From contig JAUXIK010000009.1 of assembly GCA_030620995.1 (NCBI GenBank), positions 1 through 63,160 on the forward strand: 63,160 nt of DNA, written 5' to 3'. Made by a program: the position numbers and the translations under genes. The notes under the pieces are model-generated. The model made no database searches and had not been told where the DNA came from. It saw only the letters and a program-made list of their open reading frames with translations. Of this stretch, positions 1-8,346 are shown piece by piece (position 1 is the stretch's first letter; each line of letters opens with the position of its first letter). Source of the stretch: Candidatus Aegiribacteria sp. (GTDB lineage: Bacteria; Fermentibacterota; Fermentibacteria; Fermentibacterales; JCC-6).

Positions 1-144
1 TATATGATTGATTATTCAATAGAATACATAGCAGGCTTTGAATGTGATACGAGCAGCAGGAGCTACCCTGAACTGAATCTGGATTACCTTGGCATGCCGG
101 CTTATGCAGCCAGTTTATACCTGCTGGAGTATACAGGTATTTGA
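1..144 (+). CDS. 3' end of an unidentified gene, cut by the window edge
   Basis: Frame 1 is open from the first base to a TGA at 142-144 and gives a 47-residue tail (ending LYLLEYTGI). The composition, rich in Tyr, Leu, Ser and Glu, is protein-like and there is no internal stop. The beginning lies outside the window, so the gene cannot be identified. The 228 bases between it and the next gene hold nothing I recognise. Whether this is truly coding is uncertain because only a short piece is visible. Confidence 0.4.
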   Translation, partial: YMIDYSIEYIAGFECDTSSRSYPELNLDYLGMPAYAASLYLLEYTGI

Positions 145-372
145 TTCAGGATGAATTCAGTCTGTGTTAGATTGATTGTTCCTGTTAAATGAAGACTGCA
201 GAGAAATCCATGCTCTGTCTATTTATGGGCTTTCTAGTTATGAGATTGAACTCTATTAACTCTAAAGGAGTTCAACATGTTAGGGCTCTACATCAAACAC
301 AAGGAAACCTGATCTTACACCATTGCCTGTACTGTACTTCTTCGAGTCGGATCAACCCGGCGGATTGGAATC

Positions 373-1803
373 ATGAAGCAAGGACCAGCAGATAAGTTAT
401 TGAAGATTGTACCTGAACCTCTCATTCCTTCACGGCCCGATCTGATTGTGATGTATCAGAAATGCTGGCAGATCGGTTTGAACAAAACGGAAGAGGGTAC
501 ACCAGAGAACGGATTCGTTGAACAATACATCGATGCCGCATTTGACAGACGTATTTTCCAATGGGACACATGCTTTTCTGTTGCCTGGGCCAAATATTCC
601 CAGGGAGCATTGCCGAAAATAGTCAGTCTGGATAATTTCTATCGCAAGCAGCATGCCGATGGCGCTATTGCCGGAGTAATACGTAAATCAGACGGAACGG
701 ATGACCAGGACACTGATACCTGCTGGTTCACCCGAAACAATCTTTTCTCATGGATTGAATATGAGTACTATTGCCATACAGGTGATGCCTCTCGTATTCC
801 AGCCATACTGCCGATCCTGAAAAAGTATTCTGACTGGATACGACAGAACCGCCGTCATCTTAACGGACATTACTGGTGGTCAGGATGGGGAAGCGGGATG
901 GATAACTCACCACGAAGTATCGCTGATAAACCTTATCCCCCCTACAGCTGGATTGATTACGACGCCATTGAAGCTCTAGCTGCTTACTATTCAATGGAAT
1001 TGGCTATGGTTGCAGGCGATGAAGAAACCCAGCAGGAATTCAAAGCTCATTACGAAGAACTCAAACTTCTTATAAACTCAACAATGTGGTGTGAGGAAGA
1101 CGGTATATACTGGGATCTGGATAAAGATGATTCATTTCTGAAAGTTAAAACCGTGGCATCGTTCTGGCCTCTCTGGGCACGTATAACTGATGATGATCAA
1201 GTTGCAAAATTAGTATCACATCTTAACGATCCGCATTCGTTTAATCGGAAACACCGGGTTCCGACTCTCTCCGCCGACCATCCGGAATACATAGATACCG
1301 GTCACTACTGGCTGGGTAGTGTATGGGCACCCACCAATCATATGATTGTGAAGGGATTATCAGCCAATAACCGTCATCAGCTGGCAAGAGAAATTGTCTG
1401 CAATCATCTGGACAATATGTCGGCGGTCTTCAGGGATACAGGCACTGTCTGGGAAAATTATTCTCCGGAAACTGAAGAACCAGGCAACCCGGCAAAACCT
1501 GATTTCGTTGGCTGGTCGGCTGTCGGTCCGATTACCCAGTTGATTGAAAATTATATCGGTATTACACTGGATGTTCCTGCAAATACTATTCACTGGAATC
1601 TGCTTTCTCCACAGGAAATGGGAATCAGGAATATCCAATTCGGTGATTTTCCCGTTGAAATTGTCTGCGATCGGAGGAATTCAATTGAAGATCCGATTGA
1701 TATCACTGTAAAAACATCAAAGTCATTCAATCTCAGGATTAACTACGGGAAGAACATCGAAACCAGGATAATCGAACCGGGAACACGGAGATATAGAATA
1801 TGA
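373..1803 (+). CDS. GH63/trehalase-like glycoside hydrolase
   Basis: A 476-residue protein with the look of an (alpha/alpha)6-barrel glycosidase of the GH63/GH37/MGH1-like group. The segment SGWGSGMDNSPR around residue 177 carries the Asp expected as general acid. GTVWENYSPE around residue 361 carries the expected catalytic Glu. Aromatic patches such as FQWDTCFSVAWA and GHYWLGSVWAP fit a substrate cleft. No signal peptide is visible, so it is probably cytoplasmic and may act on alpha-linked di- or oligosaccharides (trehalose, mannosylglycerate or glucosylglycerate type). The exact substrate cannot be read from sequence. The ribosome-binding site before ATG 373 is weak. The gene stands alone, convergent with corA. 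Family assignment is fairly sure; specificity is not. Confidence 0.8.
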   Translation: MKQGPADKLLKIVPEPLIPSRPDLIVMYQKCWQIGLNKTEEGTPENGFVEQYIDAAFDRRIFQWDTCFSVAWAKYSQGALPKIVSLDNFYRKQHADGAIAGVIRKSDGTDDQDTDTCWFTRNNLFSWIEYEYYCHTGDASRIPAILPILKKYSDWIRQNRRHLNGHYWWSGWGSGMDNSPRSIADKPYPPYSWIDYDAIEALAAYYSMELAMVAGDEETQQEFKAHYEELKLLINSTMWCEEDGIYWDLDKDDSFLKVKTVASFWPLWARITDDDQVAKLVSHLNDPHSFNRKHRVPTLSADHPEYIDTGHYWLGSVWAPTNHMIVKGLSANNRHQLAREIVCNHLDNMSAVFRDTGTVWENYSPETEEPGNPAKPDFVGWSAVGPITQLIENYIGITLDVPANTIHWNLLSPQEMGIRNIQFGDFPVEIVCDRRNSIEDPIDITVKTSKSFNLRINYGKNIETRIIEPGTRRYRI

Positions 1804-1847
1804 ACATTGTGAATAAGTGAAGATGTCCTTACCGCAGAAGACAGGTG

Positions 1848-2921
1848 CTATATCCATTTCTTCTTTCTGAAAAATAAAAGCATTACTACTCCTATCAGCA
1901 GCATAAATCCAAGTATCGCGAAATAGCCATATTTCCATTCAATCTCCGGCATATATCTGAAATTCATGCCGTAGACGCCGGAGATGAAAGTCAGGGGAAT
2001 GAAGATCGTAGCTATGATGGTAAGAACCTTCATTACCTGGTTCATTCTGTTACTTACGCTTGAAAGGTACATATCGTGCATCCCGGATATGATGTCCCTG
2101 TAGGTTTCCACGGTATCAATAACCTGTATGGTATGATCGTACAGGTTCCTGAGGAAAACCACAGTCGGTTTCCTGACAAGGTTCGATCCGCTCTTCTCCA
2201 GAAGTGCGATTTCTTCCCTCAACGGCCAGGCGGTTCGACGAATGAAGAGCATGGCTCTTTTGAATCTGTGAATCTTTGATACAGTATCAGGATTCGGATC
2301 CAGAAGGACCTGATCCTCAACTTCCTCTATCTGATCTCCGATAGTCTCGAGTATCAGGAAGTAGCTGTCCACCACAGCATCAATAAGAGCATATGCGAGA
2401 TAATCGGCCCCTGCTTTACGGATCCTTCCCCTGCGTCCCCTTATCTGCTCCCTTACAGTATCGAAAACATCACCCGGCTTCTCCTGGAAAGTAATAACGT
2501 AGTTTTCTCCAAGAATCACACAGACCTGTTCAGTTTCCATGCCCGTATTGATATCGGAATAGCTCAGCATCTTCAGCACGATGAATAGATAGCCGTCAAA
2601 ATCCTCGAACTTCGGCCTCTGCATGGTATTTGCAATATCCTCGACTGTCAGAGAATGAATGTTGAAGTATTTCCCGATTTCTTCAATGGTTCCGGCATCA
2701 TGGATACCGTCAATATTTATCCAGACAACATCGGAGGACCTGCAGAGATCGGCGCACTCCTTAGGAGTTGAGTTCTCCTTTTCTTCGTGCAGATTCTCGT
2801 TGTAATGTATATAGGATACCCTGACCTCCTCCATTTTTCTTCTGCCGATGGAAAGAGGAGTTCCAGGCGGCTGGCCGGCCTTTTCATACGCTCTGCTGGA
2901 GTATTTTATTCTTTCAGCCAT
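1848..2921 (-). CDS. corA: CorA-family magnesium/cobalt transporter
   Basis: A 357-residue protein with a long cytoplasmic N-terminal domain rich in charged helices (for example IETIGDQIEEVEDQVL), followed by two closely spaced C-terminal membrane helices. The signature YGMNF at residues 317-321, at the end of the first helix, is the CorA selectivity motif, and the protein ends in a short basic tail (FFRKKKWI). Length matches the family (about 320-370). It is expected to form a pentameric Mg2+/Co2+ channel in the inner membrane. The start ATG is preceded by GGGAG at good spacing. It lies downstream of the hydrogenase genes on the same strand, but a palindrome sits in the 70-base gap, so co-transcription is doubtful. 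Confidence 0.93.
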   Translation of the reverse strand: MAERIKYSSRAYEKAGQPPGTPLSIGRRKMEEVRVSYIHYNENLHEEKENSTPKECADLCRSSDVVWINIDGIHDAGTIEEIGKYFNIHSLTVEDIANTMQRPKFEDFDGYLFIVLKMLSYSDINTGMETEQVCVILGENYVITFQEKPGDVFDTVREQIRGRRGRIRKAGADYLAYALIDAVVDSYFLILETIGDQIEEVEDQVLLDPNPDTVSKIHRFKRAMLFIRRTAWPLREEIALLEKSGSNLVRKPTVVFLRNLYDHTIQVIDTVETYRDIISGMHDMYLSSVSNRMNQVMKVLTIIATIFIPLTFISGVYGMNFRYMPEIEWKYGYFAILGFMLLIGVVMLLFFRKKKWI

Positions 2922-2940
2922 AGGAGACTCCCTTCGTATA

Positions 2941-2962
2941 GGGTCAGGTTAAAACCTGACCC
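2941..2962. repeat. 22-bp palindrome sharing its tip with the REP-transposase element ends
   Basis: GGGTCAGGTT, two A bases, then AACCTGACCC: a perfect 10-bp stem. It lies in the short gap between hydA and corA. With the preceding TA, its first 11 bases (TAGGGTCAGGT) are identical to the tips of the 27-bp inverted repeats around the transposase at 32.6 kb. It could be a REP-like satellite of that transposase, a terminator for the hydrogenase operon, or both. No T-run follows it. Confidence 0.6.
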
Positions 2963-2991
2963 CTAAGTGCCGCAAGTGGCGTCCGACCCCG

Positions 2992-4767
2992 TCAGTCTCG
3001 CTTTATGTAGTGAGTATGAAGAAGCTCATGGGATTTGTGACCAAGGGGTTCCTTCAGGAACTCCGCATAGAGCAGCTGGATTTCCGGATTCGCATGCGAC
3101 TTGCGGAAATGCAGCGCAGCGTCCTCGGCGTAAATGGACTCAGTTCTCTTCTGCCTTATCTCCGGACTTGTAGGAATGGGCTGACCGCCGCCGCCAAGGC
3201 ATCCGCCCGGACAGGCCATGATCTCGATGAAATGGTAATCCGCTTCACCGGACCGGACCTTGTCCATGAGTATTTTTGCATTGGCAAGTCCGTGAGCAAC
3301 CGCTACTTTCAGAGTGACCCCGGCCAGGAATTCAAAACCGGTGGCCATCCTCTCCGGCATGGTTATTGCAGCTTCCTTGATTCCTTCCATTCCCCTGACA
3401 GGTTCAATGTTCAACCCGTCAAATGGAATCTCCTGACCTGAAACTATTTCGTAGGCTGTTCTCAGAGCTGCTTCCATGACTCCTCCGGTGGCACCGAAAA
3501 TGACTGCCGCTCCGGTAGAATCACCCATCCACCTGTCAAATTTCTCTTCTGTTATTTTCTCGAAGTCGATACCCGCCTCATCGATCATTCTGGCAAGCTC
3601 GCGGGTTGTAAGAACGTAATCAACATCCTTGTAACCGCTGTCGCGCATTTCGGGACGTTCCTTCTCGAATTTTTTCGCGGTACACGGCATGATGGAAACA
3701 CTTACTATTTTCGCGGGGTCTATGCCTTCCTTGCCGGCAAGGTAGGTCTTTGCCAGAGCGCCGAACATCTGCTGAGGACTCTTGCATGTTGAAACATTCG
3801 AAAGCAGTTCGGGATACTTATGTTCAATGAACTTTATCCATCCTGGAGAACAGCTCGTCATCATCGGCAGAGCCACACTCTCGTCACCATCTACAAGAGC
3901 ACTCTTCAGCCTGCTGATGAGTTCGTGCCCCTCTTCAATGATAGTAAGGTCGGCAGTGAAATCGGTATCCAGTACTCTGTCCACTCCCATGCCGCGAATG
4001 GCGGCTACCATCTGTCCCGTTGACCGGTCAATCGGGAGTCCCAGAGCTTCCGCTAATCCGACTCTCACTGCGGGAGCGGTCTGAAACACAACGAATTTAT
4101 CAGGATTCTCTATCGCTTCCCAGACAGGTCTTACTTCCGATGTTTCAAACAACGCGCCTGTAGGACAGCGAATTACGCACTGACCGCACTGAGTACACGG
4201 AACATCGTTAAGACTGCGGTCCATGAATGTAGAGATAGTGACGGAGGAAGATCTGCCAACCGGTTTGATAACGGCAACACTCTGCAGTTCCTCGCAGGTT
4301 CTGACACATCTAGTACACATGATGCATCTGCTGTTGTCTCTCATTATGCCGGGGCTGACTTCCTCTATGGATTCCGGTTTTGGTGAAGTCTGATACTCAT
4401 TGCTTGTAATATTGTGTTTCTCGGCAAGCTCCTGCAGTTCACAGTTCTTGTTTCTCTCACACTCCGGACAGTTCACATTGTGACTTGCAAGCAGAAGTTT
4501 GAGTACTGTCCTTCTCGCGTGACGGACTTTTTTACTGTGGGTATTAACAACCATGTTCGGAATAACCGGTGTTACGCACGCTATTGCCAGCGTTCTCCAG
4601 CCCTCAACCTCGACAAGGCACATTCTGCAGTTGCCTGCAAGTGACAGATCCGGATGATAACAGAGAGTAGGAATTTCAACACCGGCGGTTCCGCAGGCTT
4701 CGAGGATCGTAATTCCTTCTCTGACGCTGGTTAAGGTACCATTAATTTTTACGGAAATATTGGGCAT
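2992..4767 (-). CDS. hydA: [FeFe]-hydrogenase catalytic subunit, NAD(P)-linked trimeric type
   Basis: A 591-residue multidomain enzyme of the HydA/HndD type. Domains in order are a [2Fe-2S] plant-type ferredoxin (Cys36, 47, 50, 64), a His-Cys3 [4Fe-4S] site (His96, Cys100, 103, 109), two [4Fe-4S] clusters (CIMCTRC from 148 and CTQCGQC from 191), and the H-cluster domain. The H-cluster motifs are TSCSPGW (304-310), MPCTAKKFE (360-368) and EIMACPGGCLGGGGQP (515-530). A short small-subunit-like tail follows. It is expected to make or use H2 in the cytoplasm with HydB and HydC, possibly by electron bifurcation between NADH and ferredoxin. The first H-cluster motif has Ser where many enzymes have a second Cys. 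The start overlaps the hydB stop (TAATG). Confidence 0.95.
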   Translation of the reverse strand: MPNISVKINGTLTSVREGITILEACGTAGVEIPTLCYHPDLSLAGNCRMCLVEVEGWRTLAIACVTPVIPNMVVNTHSKKVRHARRTVLKLLLASHNVNCPECERNKNCELQELAEKHNITSNEYQTSPKPESIEEVSPGIMRDNSRCIMCTRCVRTCEELQSVAVIKPVGRSSSVTISTFMDRSLNDVPCTQCGQCVIRCPTGALFETSEVRPVWEAIENPDKFVVFQTAPAVRVGLAEALGLPIDRSTGQMVAAIRGMGVDRVLDTDFTADLTIIEEGHELISRLKSALVDGDESVALPMMTSCSPGWIKFIEHKYPELLSNVSTCKSPQQMFGALAKTYLAGKEGIDPAKIVSVSIMPCTAKKFEKERPEMRDSGYKDVDYVLTTRELARMIDEAGIDFEKITEEKFDRWMGDSTGAAVIFGATGGVMEAALRTAYEIVSGQEIPFDGLNIEPVRGMEGIKEAAITMPERMATGFEFLAGVTLKVAVAHGLANAKILMDKVRSGEADYHFIEIMACPGGCLGGGGQPIPTSPEIRQKRTESIYAEDAALHFRKSHANPEIQLLYAEFLKEPLGHKSHELLHTHYIKRD

Positions 4768-5948
4768 TATGCACCTCCCTTTCCGTCCGGCAGGTCAATG
4801 AACCTGGTGACTATATCAATGAAACAATTGGGTGATGTCTGACCAAGCCCGCACTTGCTGCCGATTTTCATTACTTCTGCAAGCTGGAAAAATGGTTCAA
4901 GCTCTTCCATGCTGCTGATCTCTCCGTTTCTGATCAAGTGTACAGCATCCAGCAGCCGCACATTGCCCTCACGACAGGTTGTGCACTGGCCACAGGATTC
5001 ATGCACGAAGAATTCAAGGAAATTCTCAAGAACATCCATCAAGTCGCGGCTGCTGTTGAAAACAATCACCGATCCTCCAGGAGGCAGATCATCAAACGAA
5101 AGAGATCGCTCCAGTTCGTCCGCAGTGATTGTTGCTCCACTGGCTCCGCCCACCTGCACTGCCTGCACATCCTTTGCGCCCGCTGCTTCAAGCAGTTCAC
5201 CTATTGTTGAACCCATCGGCAGTTCGTACACGCCGGGATTCTCAATGTCTCCCGAGATACTGAACAGTTTGGTTCCGGTACAATCGCCAATTCCAAGATC
5301 CTGAAACCACTCCGCTCCATTGAGGATGATATGGGGCACAGCGGCGAATGTCTCAACATTATTCACAACAGTAGGACGGAACAGGTATCCGGAATTAACG
5401 GGGTATGGCGGCTTATTTCGAGGTACGCCCCGTTTGCCCTCCAGGCTCTCGATAAGTGAAGTTTCTTCTCCGCATACATAGGCACCTGCGCCCGGTCTTA
5501 TTTCAATATCGAAGTTAAAATCCTTACCAAGTATATTTTCCCCGAGCAGGTTCTCCCGGATGAGATCCTCTCTGGCTTTCTCGATAATCGGAATGAGATA
5601 CGGATATTCGGCACGAAGGTAGATGATTCCATGAGAGGAGCCAATGGCATAACCTGCAATTGTCATTCCCTCAAGAAGTTTCAGGGCGTAATTCTCAATC
5701 AGGTATCTGTCCTTGAATGTTCCGGGTTCGCCCTCGTCCGCATTGCAGATAACCATTTTGTTGCTGCCGGAAGCCGCACCTGCGAGGTTCCACTTGATAC
5801 CTGTCGGAAAACCGGCGCCGCCTCGGCCGCGGATTTCAGATTCCCTGACCTCGAAAACCACATCTGCGGATGTCATTTCAAGGCTCTTCTTCAAAGCAGA
5901 ACCTGTATCCGGCTGTTCCGTTGCGGTCAGTATTTTTTTCTCGCTCAT
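4767..5948 (-). CDS. hydB: Hydrogenase flavoprotein subunit (NuoF/HydB-like)
   Basis: A 393-residue homologue of the 51-kDa NuoF flavoprotein. GRGGAGFPTG (41-50) and the GAGAYVCGEETSLIESLEGK stretch (about 153-172) form the FMN and NADH sites. Cys319, Cys322, Cys325 and Cys366 fit the [4Fe-4S] ligands. It should pass electrons between NAD(H) and the HydA clusters. It is shorter than Thermotoga-type HydB: there is no N-terminal thioredoxin-like domain and no C-terminal bacterial-ferredoxin domain, so the complex is a minimal one. The gene sits between hydC (14-base gap) and hydA (1-base overlap), which makes translational coupling likely. Confidence 0.94.
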   Translation of the reverse strand: MSEKKILTATEQPDTGSALKKSLEMTSADVVFEVRESEIRGRGGAGFPTGIKWNLAGAASGSNKMVICNADEGEPGTFKDRYLIENYALKLLEGMTIAGYAIGSSHGIIYLRAEYPYLIPIIEKAREDLIRENLLGENILGKDFNFDIEIRPGAGAYVCGEETSLIESLEGKRGVPRNKPPYPVNSGYLFRPTVVNNVETFAAVPHIILNGAEWFQDLGIGDCTGTKLFSISGDIENPGVYELPMGSTIGELLEAAGAKDVQAVQVGGASGATITADELERSLSFDDLPPGGSVIVFNSSRDLMDVLENFLEFFVHESCGQCTTCREGNVRLLDAVHLIRNGEISSMEELEPFFQLAEVMKIGSKCGLGQTSPNCFIDIVTRFIDLPDGKGGA

Positions 5949-5962
5949 ATCTGCTGACCTCC

Positions 5963-6424
5963 CTATTCCAGACCCGCGATGATTCTGCGGGTTTCATCCG
6001 GTGTCAGCCGTGTATGGGGAGTATCGTTTACCAGTATTGCCGGTGCCTGATCACAGAGCCCGATGCAGCTTGTCGTCTCGAGAGTTATCCTGCCGTCAGG
6101 TGTTGTAGCACCTGCTTTTATGCCCAGCTCTGCTTCAATGGTCTCAAGAATTTCGCGGGAACCCTTCATCTCACAACTGATCGTTGTGCAGAGGCGTATG
6201 ATATTCCGTCCTCTTGGTTCCGTTGAAAAAAACGAGTAAAATGAAATCACACTGTAGATCTCAGCGTTGCTTACGCCAACTGCGTCTGCAACAGCAACAA
6301 TAGATTCCTCAGGGATATAACCCAGTTCCCTGTTGATTTCGGTAAGAATCTGTACAACCGCTTCTCTTCCTGACCCATACTTAGCCACTGCATCGAAAAC
6401 AATTTTCTGCGGATTGCGGCTCAC
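5963..6424 (-). CDS. hydC: Hydrogenase [2Fe-2S] subunit (NuoE/HydC-like)
   Basis: A 153-residue NuoE-type thioredoxin-fold ferredoxin. The N-terminal helical part (LTEINRELGYIPEE) is followed by the cluster ligands Cys79, Cys84, Cys120 and Cys124 in the usual C-x4-C and C-x3-C pattern (CTTISC, CIGLC). It is the third subunit of the NAD-linked hydrogenase. Its start overlaps the stop of the upstream receiver gene by 4 bases (ATGA), so the four genes are very probably one transcript. Length is normal for NuoE/HydC. Confidence 0.94.
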   Translation of the reverse strand: MSRNPQKIVFDAVAKYGSGREAVVQILTEINRELGYIPEESIVAVADAVGVSNAEIYSVISFYSFFSTEPRGRNIIRLCTTISCEMKGSREILETIEAELGIKAGATTPDGRITLETTSCIGLCDQAPAILVNDTPHTRLTPDETRRIIAGLE

Positions 6425-6822
6425 TGATCCTCTCCTCTCTTCAGCACTTCACGTATCCTGTTTACAAGGATAGCAGGAGGAACTGGTTTTTCGAGGAAGA
6501 TGTCGACAGGGAAGAAATCCGGATTCTCCTCAGGATTGAAATCGTAACCGGTAACCTGGCCAACTGATGTGAGCATGATGATAGGAACATTACTTCTGAG
6601 CCTTGAACGTATTCTTCTGGCCACCGCAAAACCCTCGTCGGTATGCTCCATCATGACATCAAGAATCACGACATCGGGGTTTTCTTCCTTGACCATTCTG
6701 AGTCCATCTGCGCCACTCGATGCAGACAGCACTTCAAACCCGCAGGCTTCAAGCACAATGCTGTTGGCTTCAATGAAATCCGGGTCATCATCAACCAGCA
6801 GTACTCTTATCTTGTCCACCAT
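6421..6822 (-). CDS. Stand-alone response-regulator receiver protein in the hydrogenase operon
   Basis: A 133-residue CheY-like receiver with no output domain. Acidic pocket Asp11-Asp13, phospho-acceptor Asp55 (VVILDVMM), Thr85 and Lys112 (FLEKPVPP) are all present, so it should be phosphorylatable. It is the first gene of the run leading into hydC, hydB and hydA and overlaps hydC by 4 bases. No histidine kinase lies in the window. Its function may be to tie hydrogenase activity or complex assembly to a signal by protein contact. That is inference, since it has no DNA-binding domain. Confidence 0.9.
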   Translation of the reverse strand: MVDKIRVLLVDDDPDFIEANSIVLEACGFEVLSASSGADGLRMVKEENPDVVILDVMMEHTDEGFAVARRIRSRLRSNVPIIMLTSVGQVTGYDFNPEENPDFFPVDIFLEKPVPPAILVNRIREVLKRGEDQ

Positions 6823-6842
6823 CGTATTCCCTTTCCTTTTTT

Positions 6843-6871
6843 ATATTAATTCGTATCCGGTATTTCCACAA
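6843..6871 (-). promoter_or_regulatory. Probable sigma70-type promoter of the hydrogenase operon
   Basis: On the minus strand TTGTGG (6871-6866) is followed after 17 bases by TAATAT (6848-6843). Transcription would start near 6836, leaving a short leader that contains an AAGGAAAGGG Shine-Dalgarno stretch before the ATG at 6822. This is a sequence reading only. Confidence 0.5.
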
Positions 6872-6936
6872 TTCAAGCCGAAAATATAAGCAACTTTCCC
6901 CTGATCCTGCCACATTAAGAAATGCCTGTTTCAGCA

Positions 6937-8346
6937 TCAGTAGCGGTAATGCTCCGGTTTGTATGGCCCTTCTACATCCACTCCGATGTACTCCGCCTGC
7001 CGGGTTGACAGTTTCGTCAGTTTCACTCCCAATTTGCCAAGATGCAGACGGGCTACTTCCTCATCAAGGATTTTAGGAAGCATATAGACACCGATAGCGG
7101 GTCTTTCCTCCGCAAGAGCTATCTGAGCAAGGCACTGATTGGTAAATGAGCTGGACATCACAAAACTTGGATGACCGGTTGCGCATCCAAGATTGACAAG
7201 CCTTCCCTCAGCAAGAAGATAGATGACATGTCCATCAGGAAAACTGAATCTGTGTACCTGGGGCTTAACCTCTTCCTTCTTCACTCCCGGAATCGCTTCA
7301 AGTCCGGCAAGATCTATCTCATTATCAAAGTGACCGATATTGCATACAATCGACTGATCCTTCATGCGGCTCATATGATCAGCTGTAATAACATTGTAAT
7401 TGCCTGTTGCCGTTACTATTATTGACGCTTCTTCCAGAGCGTCCTCAACAGTTGTGACTTCAAATCCCTCCATTGCAGCCTGGAGAGCGCATATGGGATC
7501 GATTTCAGTGATAAGTACTCTTGCTCCGAAACCGCGCATGCTCTGGGCGCAGCCCTTGCCAACGTCACCGTAACCGCATATAAGAATTGTTTTTCCGGCT
7601 ACCATCACGTCTGTAGCCCGCTTGAGCCCATCAGCAAGCGATTCTCTGCATCCGTAGAGGTTATCAAACTTGCTCTTCGTAACTGAATCGTTGACATTGT
7701 ATGCGGGAAACAGGAGTTTGCCCGCTTTCAGCATCTGGTACAGCCTGTGAACTCCGGTGGTCGTCTCTTCGGATACACCGATTATCCCCGGAACAGCCGC
7801 TGTCCAGAAATCAGGATTTTCTGTAATCCCCGAATAGAGGTTGTTCATAAAAGCCTGCATGTCTTCGGTTTCTTCTTCGGAATCCGACAATCTTCCGGTA
7901 TTGCTGAACTCGCGTTCAAGCTCGAATCCTCTGTGAACCATAAGAGTAGCATCGCCGCCATCATCAACGATAAGATTGGGGCCCTTCCCTTCAGGGAAGG
8001 TAAGAGCGTTTCTGGTGCACCACCAGTATTCCTCAAGGGTCTCGCCCTTCCAGGCGAAAACAGGTATTCCGGTCTCTGCTATCGCGGCAGCTGCATGATC
8101 CTGTGTTGAAAAGATATTGCAGCTCGCCCATCGCACATCAGCTCCAAGTTCCACAAGAGTCTCGATCAGCACAGCTGTCTGAATGGTCATGTGAAGCGAA
8201 CCGGTGATCCTCAGTCCCTTCAGTGGTTTGCTTTTCCCGTATTTTTCCCTCACAGCCATGAGCCCGGGCATCTCTTTCTCAGCGATAATGATTTCTATCC
8301 GCCCGAAATCAGCAAGTGAAATATCAGCTACTTTGTAATCGGCCAT
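6937..8346 (-). CDS. ahcY: S-adenosylhomocysteine hydrolase
   Basis: A 469-residue NAD-dependent enzyme that splits S-adenosylhomocysteine into adenosine and homocysteine. Family segments are clear: [30 protein letters not shown], the NAD-binding [24 protein letters not shown], and a C-terminal [10 protein letters not shown] carrying the conserved Lys-x5-Tyr that reaches into the neighbouring subunit. I chose ATG 8346 (MADYKVADI) because AAAGGA sits just upstream and family proteins begin this way. An in-frame ATG at 8397 would add 17 unlikely residues. The gene overlaps the end of the arsR-methyltransferase gene by 23 bases, so the two are co-expressed. Confidence 0.96.
   Translation of the reverse strand: MADYKVADISLADFGRIEIIIAEKEMPGLMAVREKYGKSKPLKGLRITGSLHMTIQTAVLIETLVELGADVRWASCNIFSTQDHAAAAIAETGIPVFAWKGETLEEYWWCTRNALTFPEGKGPNLIVDDGGDATLMVHRGFELEREFSNTGRLSDSEEETEDMQAFMNNLYSGITENPDFWTAAVPGIIGVSEETTTGVHRLYQMLKAGKLLFPAYNVNDSVTKSKFDNLYGCRESLADGLKRATDVMVAGKTILICGYGDVGKGCAQSMRGFGARVLITEIDPICALQAAMEGFEVTTVEDALEEASIIVTATGNYNVITADHMSRMKDQSIVCNIGHFDNEIDLAGLEAIPGVKKEEVKPQVHRFSFPDGHVIYLLAEGRLVNLGCATGHPSFVMSSSFTNQCLAQIALAEERPAIGVYMLPKILDEEVARLHLGKLGVKLTKLSTRQAEYIGVDVEGPYKPEHYRY

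Noticed and set aside
189..395. Short open frame before the GH63-like gene
   Set aside because: No ribosome site, unusual composition with many His and Cys, and it overlaps the start of the real gene.
1804..1847. Terminator between the GH63-like gene and corA
   Set aside because: No stem of useful length could be found in this short convergent gap.
2922..2991. M-box riboswitch ahead of corA
   Set aside because: The 70-base gap is too short and is taken up by the 22-bp palindrome.
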